Shown in pieces: positions 1 to 4,992 of a DNA stretch of 5,694 nt. The notes under the pieces are model-generated. The model was not told where the DNA came from. It worked only from the letters and a program-made list of their open reading frames with translations, and ran no database searches. Every line of letters begins with the position of its first letter. Positions within the stretch are counted from its first letter, which is position 1. The translations under genes were made by a program, and so were the position numbers. The stretch comes from Gammaproteobacteria bacterium (GTDB taxonomy: Bacteria; Pseudomonadota; Gammaproteobacteria; Pseudomonadales; UBA7434), in assembly GCA_024280785.1 (NCBI GenBank), contig JAJRPK010000097.1, forward strand, positions 1-5,694. The letters are read 5' to 3'.

Positions 1-494
1 GCATCTGCGAGTCACCCACTGACGAAGACTTTCGTTGGTTTCCAGAAATTGCCGGCAGCGATTGGCTAAAAACTATGGATTTTGCGATGCGCAACTTTAA
101 AGACGAAAGTTTTATTTTACAATTTTTGTCGCCAAAGGTTATGCGTGATATGAAGTTTTTTTGCATTAGAGATGACGACAGAGAAAAAGCCCTGGAAATT
201 ACTGCCATTCACGAAGACAACGGTTATCAACAACTGAGAGAAAAACTCGCGGCGCAATATCATTTGGGGGATAGAATTCCCAACATTCAAGTGCAAAAAA
301 TCAATGTTCAGGGGGATCGCTCTCTCCACCTTACACATCAACAGCACAACCGCAAACCATTGGATAAAGATTCCTGTGATTCGGTACTTAAACACATGCG
401 TCGCCTATGGGGCTTCGACGTTTACCTGGAGTCTATGGATGGAGAGACGCTAAGCAAGAGTTACTGCTGCACAGAAAAATCTAACACAGGGTAG
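1..494 (+). CDS. SpoVR/YcgB family protein, C-terminal part (5' end outside window)
   Basis: An open frame runs in from the left edge (first full codon at base 3) and ends at TAG 492-494, giving 163 residues. It starts ICESPTDEDFRWFPEIAG and continues through FKDESFILQFLSPKVMRD, a DDDREKALEITAIHEDNGY segment, GDRSLHLTHQQHNRKPLD and LKHMRRLWGFDVYLE. From memory this matches the C-terminus of E. coli YcgB and Bacillus SpoVR closely and without gaps. The family is about 500 residues long, so roughly two thirds lies upstream of the window. The ATG at 75 is internal, not the start. SpoVR proteins are cytoplasmic. In proteobacteria they are usually encoded beside a PrkA-type kinase (YeaG) and YeaH and are linked to stress or stationary-phase responses; the biochemical activity is not established. 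The family call is secure; the upstream partners cannot be seen. The gene converges on the epimerase gene. Confidence 0.93.
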   Translation, partial: ICESPTDEDFRWFPEIAGSDWLKTMDFAMRNFKDESFILQFLSPKVMRDMKFFCIRDDDREKALEITAIHEDNGYQQLREKLAAQYHLGDRIPNIQVQKINVQGDRSLHLTHQQHNRKPLDKDSCDSVLKHMRRLWGFDVYLESMDGETLSKSYCCTEKSNTG

Positions 495-542
495 AATTTA
501 ACACAGGGTAGTACGGAGCTTAGTGCCGAGTTTAGTGCCGAG
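482..542. repeat. two short tandem duplications in the spoVR/epimerase convergent spacer
   Basis: The 13-mer TAACACAGGGTAG occurs at 482-494 and again at 499-511 (period 17). The first copy contains the last codons and the stop of the SpoVR gene. Just beyond, the 11-mer TTAGTGCCGAG occurs at 520-530 and 532-542 (period 12). The spacer is therefore almost entirely local duplications. They look like replication-slippage products. No stem with a following T-run is visible, so I do not call a terminator for either convergent gene. Confidence 0.75.
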
Positions 543-548
543 CTGGAG

Positions 549-1445
549 TTACTTTAATGCTCCTGCAGCTTCTACCATCGCTCGAATACCGTCTTTCCAC
601 TGAACCTCCGCTTTTCCTGCTACCGCCTGCATTTTACTGTTATCTGTTTTAACGCTCTCTAGAGTGTCAACAGTCGGCACCAATTTTGGCTCCAGCCCGG
701 TGAGTTCGCCAATATAAGCACACCACTCTTCAATGCTCACGTGCTCTTGCCCACTAAAATTAAATACTGATGCAGGAACACTCGCTGCCTCTAAGACTTT
801 AGGAGCTAAACGGTTAATGTCATCTTGATGAAATAATGTATATTCGCTGGGTCCATCACTGTGTACCGGAATGTCGATACCATTTTGCATCATCATTAAA
901 TGATAAAAGGGCCAACCGCTTCTTCCATAGGGTGTATTCAAACGGCAGATCACAGTCGGAAGTTGAAATTCTTTAGCGCAAAATCTCACCACACCTTCTA
1001 CTGCAATTTTTCCGATGCTATACGTTGGCATCATGCAGCGGTGGTTATCTCCTAACGGCGAATCTTCAGTAAAAACCTCGTGACCATTCGCTTCGTAAAC
1101 ACCTGTTGTAGAACAATGAAAAAATGCTTTTGCATTGCGACAGTAACTCATTAAGCTACCTGTAACTTCGGCATTACTGCGAAGCTCTGTATCAAAATCT
1201 GAATCTTCGATCCTCGCTACGGCAAAGTGAAAGACACAATCAAAGTCCTTGGGGACATCACCAAACTCCGCCAGCTCCAAGTCTACAACTCGGCAATTGA
1301 TTCCAGCCGCCTCTAACGCACTTCTTTTTTTTGTATCGGAAAATCTTGCGATAGCCCATACTTCATTTTCTTTAGCGTGATGTAGCGCGAAGGGATAGCC
1401 CACCTGTCCGGTTACTCCAGTAACAAGAATTTTTTTACCTTTCAT
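549..1445 (-). CDS. NAD(P)-dependent epimerase/dehydratase-like protein (extended SDR)
   Basis: This is a 298-residue protein with a start ATG at 1445-1443 and stop TAA at 551-549. The Rossmann nucleotide-binding motif GVTGQVG sits at residues 10-16 after the beta strand KKILVT. An acidic D55 lies in the VVDLELAEF stretch. The active-site serine/threonine region is STTGVY (112-117), and the catalytic pair is Y142/K146 in YSIGK. RLNTPYG (168-174) follows, where extended SDRs carry their cofactor/substrate loop. This is the layout of extended short-chain dehydrogenases, which act on nucleotide sugars, steroids or other carbonyl compounds in the cytoplasm. The substrate cannot be told from sequence. 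A Shine-Dalgarno-like AAGGT (1459-1455) lies 9 bases before the ATG, supporting this start. The gene follows fliR on the same strand after about 390 bases and is probably transcribed independently. No flagellar role is implied by its sequence, although sugar-modifying SDRs are sometimes found near flagellar genes for flagellin glycosylation. Confidence 0.9.
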   Translation of the reverse strand: MKGKKILVTGVTGQVGYPFALHHAKENEVWAIARFSDTKKRSALEAAGINCRVVDLELAEFGDVPKDFDCVFHFAVARIEDSDFDTELRSNAEVTGSLMSYCRNAKAFFHCSTTGVYEANGHEVFTEDSPLGDNHRCMMPTYSIGKIAVEGVVRFCAKEFQLPTVICRLNTPYGRSGWPFYHLMMMQNGIDIPVHSDGPSEYTLFHQDDINRLAPKVLEAASVPASVFNFSGQEHVSIEEWCAYIGELTGLEPKLVPTVDTLESVKTDNSKMQAVAGKAEVQWKDGIRAMVEAAGALK

Positions 1446-1832
1446 ATACTTTCGACCTTAAATGAGAGAAATACCTAATGAATATTCAATTAACCATGTT
1501 CAATCACAATGATTCATTAGCAGCATTACGATAAAGCAATTGTTGCAATAGAAAATCACATTAGAGTTCTCCTTGTCAGAATTATTCCCCACTCGCTGAC
1601 TCCCGAGGTTAGTAATTGTTAGCAGCGACATCGCCCCGCTTAACGCGACTTTGAACTATTTATTGGAGGAATGCGGACAAACGAAACGAGCAGGTCAAAC
1701 ATTCATGCGTCTAGGCTTGGGTTAGCTAATCCACCTTAGCTGATATTATAGGCGTACCCAAAAGTACAAAGAAGAGTAAAGATACCAAGCAATTTTATAT
1801 AATAAAAACTAACGAAAATGATATCCAGCATG
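1446..1832. other. 387-base intergenic region with no convincing gene
   Basis: This AT-rich spacer lies between fliR and the epimerase gene, where flhB would be expected in related bacteria. No frame shows a recognisable protein or FlhB remnant (no trace of an FlhB-like N-terminus or NPTH motif), and no tRNA-like fold was seen. The only readable signals are an inverted repeat at 1475-1520, a near-palindrome GGGTTAGCTAATCC at 1719-1732, and an isolated TATAAT on the - strand (1750-1745) without a good -35 element. T-rich minus-strand sequence follows the fliR stop (around 1810-1791), but no GC-rich stem precedes it. Confidence 0.6.
1475..1520. promoter_or_regulatory. 9-bp inverted repeat upstream of the epimerase gene (putative operator or leader hairpin)
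   Basis: CTAATGAAT (1475-1483) is perfectly complementary to ATTCATTAG (1512-1520), with 28 bases between the arms. Each arm is also locally palindromic: TGAATATTCA at 1479-1488 and AATGA-T-TCATT at 1508-1518. The element lies about 30 to 75 bases upstream of the epimerase ATG. This is where an operator or 5'-UTR stem would sit. The symmetry is seen directly; a regulatory role is inference. Confidence 0.4.
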
Positions 1833-2609
1833 CTATCGCATACGAAGTAACATGTTAAGGATATCGAAGGTCTCCTCACTTAGCTTCTGATACTGTGGCA
1901 TAAAGCCTGATAATGCCACCCACAAAATAAATATTCCAAATACCATCGTAAATGGAAACCCCAGTGAAAAAACATTCAGCTGTGGCGCGGCCCTTGTCAT
2001 AACACCAAAGGCGAAGTTGACAATCAATATGGCGGTTACGGCTGGTAAAGCCAACAAAAGTGCAGAAGCTAGCATCCACCCGCCCGCCGATGCAATTTTG
2101 AATACCGCACTTTGATGCAACATACCAGATCCAATGGGCAATAGTTTAAAACTATTTAACATTACCTCTATGACGACTAAATGTCCGTTTAAAGATAAAA
2201 ATAAAACCGTGACCAGCAGCACGTAAAATTGGCTTACCACAGCAACAGAAACACCGTTAGTGGGGTCGATCATTGATCCAAACCCTAGCCCCATTTGCAT
2301 CGCTACCATTTGACCGGCCATTACAAAAATATGAAAGAATACCTGAACAAAGAAGCCTAGCGCAGCACCAATCAAAATTTGCTGCATTATTAGAAGCACC
2401 ATTTCTATAGACAGCGGGTCCGGCTCGGGGATATCGCCAAGAATTGAAAATACCGCCGCCGCCGTTGCTAATGCCAGTAGCAGTCGTACTCTAACAGCGA
2501 CTAATTGATTACCAAAAATAGGAACGGCCATAAAAAAGGCCGCAATTCGAAAAAATGGCAACATAAACTGTGCCATCCCAGTCATAAGAATGTCGGGATC
2601 GAATTGCAT
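1833..2609 (-). CDS. fliR: flagellar export gate protein FliR
   Basis: FliR is an inner-membrane subunit that completes the FliP5-FliQ4-FliR1 export gate of the flagellar type III secretion system. The 258-residue protein has several hydrophobic segments: about 12-32, 41-58, 70-100, 122-140, 178-205 and 217-236. Family hallmarks are LPFFRIAAFFMAVPIFG near the N-terminus, QMGLGFGSMIDPTNG (105-119) and AAPQLNVFSLGFP (207-219). I chose ATG 2609-2607 because it places LPFFRI at residue 17, as in typical FliR proteins. The longer frame begins with TTG at 2630, directly after an in-frame TAG, and adds seven residues (MLGHEFS). Neither start has a good ribosome-binding site, so translation may be coupled to fliQ, whose stop is 46 bases upstream. 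flhB does not follow, which is unusual. The stop is TAG at 1835-1833. Confidence 0.95.
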   Translation of the reverse strand: MQFDPDILMTGMAQFMLPFFRIAAFFMAVPIFGNQLVAVRVRLLLALATAAAVFSILGDIPEPDPLSIEMVLLIMQQILIGAALGFFVQVFFHIFVMAGQMVAMQMGLGFGSMIDPTNGVSVAVVSQFYVLLVTVLFLSLNGHLVVIEVMLNSFKLLPIGSGMLHQSAVFKIASAGGWMLASALLLALPAVTAILIVNFAFGVMTRAAPQLNVFSLGFPFTMVFGIFILWVALSGFMPQYQKLSEETFDILNMLLRMR

Positions 2610-2655
2610 ACTAAATTCGTGGCCCAGCAACTATCGTTTGCAATGAACCCACCTT

Positions 2656-2925
2656 TTAGCGTGTCACGTAAGAGATGGTCTCAAAAATAAACACCGACAG
2701 ATCGAGTAATTCTTGCATCATCCACGGCCCAAAAATCATGATGGCTCCAAGCGTTGCCAGCAAGCGCGGTAAAAAACTTAATGTCTGCTCGTTTATTTGT
2801 GTTGCCGCTTGAAAAACACTAACCACTAAACCAACTAAAAGACCAGGCAACACAACAGCTGCAACCAAAATTACCACTAGAAACAAAGCCCGGCCAAATA
2901 TGTCTAAGGCTACATCAGGGGACAT
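2656..2925 (-). CDS. fliQ: flagellar export gate protein FliQ
   Basis: FliQ is a small inner-membrane protein that packs around FliP and FliR in the flagellar type III export gate. At 89 residues it has exactly the family length. It shows the two expected hydrophobic hairpin helices (about 13-38 and 52-72), separated by the conserved loop FQAATQINEQTLSFLPR (38-54). The N-terminus SPDVALDI corresponds to the usual TPE-V-ALDI type start. The ATG at 2925-2923 has an excellent Shine-Dalgarno AGGAG 8 bases upstream, the best ribosome-binding site in this cluster. It follows the fliP stop by 25 bases and is clearly co-transcribed with it. Confidence 0.96.
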   Translation of the reverse strand: MSPDVALDIFGRALFLVVILVAAVVLPGLLVGLVVSVFQAATQINEQTLSFLPRLLATLGAIMIFGPWMMQELLDLSVFIFETISYVTR

Positions 2926-2950
2926 ATCAACTACTCCTCAAACTACTCGG

Positions 2951-3772
2951 TCAAAGCCCATAACTGGCCGCCAAACTGCCAACCACCATAGCCCAACCAT
3001 CGACCATAACAAATAGCATGATTTTAAAGGGAAGCGAAATAATTATCGGAGACAACATCACCATACCCATCGCCATTAAGATACTGGCAACAACTAAATC
3101 GATAACGAGAAACGGCACGAAGAGCAAAAAACCTATTTGAAAAGCCGTTTTCAGCTCACTAGTTACAAACGCTGGGGCCAATACAAAAAACGGCAATTGC
3201 TCCGCTGTATCTACCCCGTCCGTTTCTGAGATTCTCATAAATAATTCAATATCGGATTCACGAGTTTGCGCTCGCATAAACTCATGCACAGGCTTTGCTG
3301 CCGCTGTTACCGCCTCCACGGAGCTTATCTGCTCGTTCATATACGGTTCTAACGCCTGTTCGTTAATAACCTCAAACACTGGCCGCATAATAAATATTGT
3401 TAGAAACAACGCTAATCCCACTAGGATTTGGTTAGACGGTGTTTGCTGTAACCCTAACGCCTGACGCAAAATTGAAAAGACAATAATAATGCGGGTAAAA
3501 GAAGTCATCATCAAAAGAAAGGATGGCAATAACGTAAGTGCCGTCATTACTGCCAGAATCTGAATAGTGACCGTGTAATCTTGGCCGCCATCTTTTCTCT
3601 GGCTCATTGTAAAAGCAGGTATTCCCGGGATTCCTGTGTACAACCCAGGACTTGCAACTTCGCTTAGTTTTATCTCGGTTTCAGGAACCGTAGGTTGGGC
3701 ACTGGCGAAACAGCTCGCTCCAAGTATAATAACCAGGAGAAACGCCGCCCATGTTTTAGAAAATCTATGCAT
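2951..3772 (-). CDS. fliP: flagellar export gate protein FliP with cleavable signal peptide
   Basis: FliP is the pentameric core of the flagellar type III export gate in the inner membrane. The 273-residue protein begins with a clear signal peptide: basic HRFSK, hydrophobic 9-22, likely cleavage after ASA at 25. Signal peptides are normal for FliP. Hydrophobic segments follow at about 68-92, 95-102 (TRIIIVFS), 114-132, 211-233 and 237-256. Family signatures are PAFVTSELKTAFQIGF (200-215) and LPFKIMLFVMVDGW (247-260). The central methionine-gasket loop, usually MMM in homologues I recall, reads M237-V238-M239. The start ATG (3772-3770) has no strong Shine-Dalgarno and lies in the loop of a predicted RNA hairpin. 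The gene sits 117 bases after fliO, a longer gap than usual. Confidence 0.96.
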   Translation of the reverse strand: MHRFSKTWAAFLLVIILGASCFASAQPTVPETEIKLSEVASPGLYTGIPGIPAFTMSQRKDGGQDYTVTIQILAVMTALTLLPSFLLMMTSFTRIIIVFSILRQALGLQQTPSNQILVGLALFLTIFIMRPVFEVINEQALEPYMNEQISSVEAVTAAAKPVHEFMRAQTRESDIELFMRISETDGVDTAEQLPFFVLAPAFVTSELKTAFQIGFLLFVPFLVIDLVVASILMAMGMVMLSPIIISLPFKIMLFVMVDGWAMVVGSLAASYGL

Positions 3773-3784
3773 ATTTATAGATCT
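3761..3784 (-). promoter_or_regulatory. predicted RNA hairpin presenting the fliP start codon in its loop
   Basis: On the transcribed (-) strand AGATCTAT (3784-3777) pairs with ATAGATTT (3768-3761), giving eight base pairs including one G-U. The 8-base loop AAATATGC contains the fliP ATG. The 10-bp palindrome ATAGATCTAT (3777-3786) overlaps the 5' arm and could compete with this fold. The stem is AU-rich and so only moderately stable. It could modulate fliP translation, but that is inference. Confidence 0.35.
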
Positions 3785-3824
3785 ATCCAGAATATATTAA
3801 ATGACTATTCATTACAGCGGATAA

Positions 3825-3857
3825 CCACTGCCTGAATGTTACGAGTGTATGCAGTGG
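3825..3857. repeat. 7-bp inverted repeat in the fliO-fliP spacer
   Basis: CCACTGC (3825-3831) and GCAGTGG (3851-3857) are perfect complements separated by 19 bases, in the middle of the fliO-fliP gap. No T-run follows on the transcribed strand, so it is not a classical Rho-independent terminator. It might be an mRNA processing or stability stem. A smaller element, AATGA-CTAT-TCATT, lies nearby at 3800-3813. Confidence 0.5.
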
Positions 3858-3889
3858 CTGCCTGTTTGAAGCTTGTTGTTTACACTTTG

Positions 3890-4396
3890 TTAGTTTTGGT
3901 TTGTTGCTTTCTTGACAGCGTTTTTCAAAACCTTAGAAAAACCTCCGTACTCCGCTTGCGCGTCTACCTCTATAGCAGGTTGATCGTAGCTCTTTAATAC
4001 ATTGACGGAGCCAGGTGCAACTCCCAGTAGTAATTGTTGCGTTCCCACCTGAACTAAAATAACTCGCTCTCTTGCCCCAACCGATAGAGCGCTGACAATC
4101 CGCAAATTATTAGCTTTGCTAAAAGCAAAGTTTTGTACCCTGCGAATATACCAAGCACCGGCATAAATCAGCACGATGATAAACAAAAGGCTAAGCCCGA
4201 CGACAATAACGGGCGCTCCGCTGCTACCACTCAGTGGCTCTAAACCAAAGTTAGGTTTTGCCACAATGGCATGAACAGCTGCGCTCGTATCTGCGACCTG
4301 AGAATTGCTTGCAAGATTATCGTCTGACAACGCAATTGACCACCAACAAAGAGCGACAATGCCGACAAAAACTGATTGAAATCGTAAACAATTCAC
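3890..4396 (-). CDS. fliO: flagellar biosynthesis protein FliO
   Basis: FliO is a membrane protein that promotes assembly and stability of the FliP ring. The 168-residue product has an N-terminal hydrophobic, signal-like stretch (about 8-23), a low-complexity periplasmic-type segment, one strong transmembrane helix (62-82, followed by YIRR) and a cytoplasmic domain. That domain carries the typical FliO block LSVGARERVILVQVGTQQLL (104-123), followed by LGVAPGSVNVL (124-134). The C-terminus is basic. FliO is poorly conserved, so the call rests on this block plus its position between fliN and fliP. The start codon is GTG (4396-4394), overlapping the fliN TGA in the tetranucleotide GTGA. No independent Shine-Dalgarno is evident, which suggests translational coupling to fliN. 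Confidence 0.92.
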   Translation of the reverse strand: MNCLRFQSVFVGIVALCWWSIALSDDNLASNSQVADTSAAVHAIVAKPNFGLEPLSGSSGAPVIVVGLSLLFIIVLIYAGAWYIRRVQNFAFSKANNLRIVSALSVGARERVILVQVGTQQLLLGVAPGSVNVLKSYDQPAIEVDAQAEYGGFSKVLKNAVKKATNQN

Positions 4397-4776
4397 TGCA
4401 ATTTAGTTATCCGCTCAGACGGACTAATCACATCTGTTACTCTAATCCCGAACTTTTCGTTTACCACCACTACTTCCCCATGAGCAATTAAAGTGCCGTT
4501 AACTAACACATCCAAAGGCTCACCGGCTAAACGCTCGAGTTCAATCACCGAACCTTGATTTAGTTGCAGCAGGTTTCTAATAGATATTTTGGTAGACCCC
4601 ACTTCCATAGAAATAGTAACCGGAATATCGAGCACAACATCGAGATCCGGATTATCAACACCACCACCTACGGATGTAGTTGGTCCAGCAGATTGATCTC
4701 CATCGAGATCGGTCAACGTAGCCGCTGCTAAATCGTCACCCGATGCTTGTGCATCTTCGGTATTGTCATCACTCAT
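4393..4776 (-). CDS. fliN: flagellar motor switch protein FliN
   Basis: FliN builds the bottom of the cytoplasmic C-ring with FliM; it takes part in rotational switching and docks the export ATPase complex. The protein has 127 residues, close to the family norm (about 100-140). Residues 1-45 are acidic and low in complexity, ending in a glycine-rich SVGGG hinge. The SpoA (surface presentation of antigens) domain spans about 46-122 and shows IPVTISMEVG (51-60), LLQLNQGSVIELERLAGEP (69-87) and the conserved LVNGTLIAHGEVVVVNEKFG (91-110), followed by IRVTDV. The start ATG 4776-4774 is preceded by a purine-rich AAAGAGAGA about 5 to 7 bases upstream. The 3' end overlaps fliO by four bases. An unusually long 216-base spacer separates it from fliM. 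Confidence 0.96.
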   Translation of the reverse strand: MSDDNTEDAQASGDDLAAATLTDLDGDQSAGPTTSVGGGVDNPDLDVVLDIPVTISMEVGSTKISIRNLLQLNQGSVIELERLAGEPLDVLVNGTLIAHGEVVVVNEKFGIRVTDVISPSERITKLQ

Positions 4777-4836
4777 TGCGATCTCTCTTTATATCCACAC
4801 AATTTAACGGCATAACGTATAACACTGTACTATAGC

Positions 4837-4932
4837 CACATAGCAACTTATTAGCATAGTCACTTATCTATACTGTCACTTACCTATACTGTCACTTATC
4901 AATATATACACTTATCAACATAGCCACTTGCC
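4837..4932. repeat. 16-bp tandem repeat array in the fliM-fliN spacer
   Basis: Six head-to-tail 16-base units are in perfect register: 4837-4852, 4853-4868, 4869-4884, 4885-4900, 4901-4916 and 4917-4932. Read on the + strand, representative units are AGCATAGTCACTTATC, TATACTGTCACTTACC, TATACTGTCACTTATC and AACATAGCCACTTGCC. The core is roughly ayATAGTCACTTATC, with ACTT invariant in all six. A degenerate seventh unit may occupy 4821-4836. The period is not a multiple of three and the transcribed strand carries in-array stops (TAA and TGA in GATAAGTGA), so it is not coding. It lies wholly between the fliM stop and the fliN start. The unit boundaries are seen directly; the function is unknown. 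Confidence 0.9.
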
Positions 4933-4952
4933 ATCATACAAATAACCGGAGA

Positions 4953-4972
4953 GAATTTAGCGCACTAAATTC
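4953..4972. repeat. perfect 8-bp hairpin just downstream of the fliM stop
   Basis: GAATTTAG (4953-4960) and CTAAATTC (4965-4972) are perfect complements around a CGCA tetraloop (TGCG on the transcribed strand). The hairpin begins about 20 bases after the fliM stop. The sequence after it on the transcribed strand is TCTCCGGTTATTTGTATG, not a T-run, so it does not look like a full intrinsic terminator. It may be an mRNA stability or processing element or a partial attenuator. Confidence 0.55.
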
Positions 4973-4992
4973 GAACCCGCAGCCGCTATGCT

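Noticed and set aside
117..395. 92-residue - strand frame opposite the SpoVR gene
   Set aside because: Antisense to a strongly conserved coding region with no ribosome-binding site or family match.
1719..1732. Near-palindrome GGGTTAGCTAATCC as a terminator after fliR
   Set aside because: It has no loop and no T-run on the transcribed strand, and lies about 100 bases past the stop.
1671..1739. 22-codon + strand ORF (ATG after GGAGGA)
   Set aside because: The purine run touches the ATG with no spacing, the peptide resembles nothing known and it is very short.
1745..1750. Perfect TATAAT on the - strand as a promoter for the epimerase gene
   Set aside because: No acceptable -35 element at 16 to 18 bases, and it lies about 300 bases upstream of the start in AT-rich DNA.
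1876..2079. 67-residue - strand frame within fliR
   Set aside because: It lies entirely inside fliR in another frame and has no family features; a shadow frame.
4258..4491. 77-residue + strand frame across the fliN/fliO junction
   Set aside because: Antisense to two real genes, with no recognisable protein features.
4837..4932. CRISPR array
   Set aside because: The units are 16 bases, directly adjacent and without unique spacers, so this is a simple tandem repeat.
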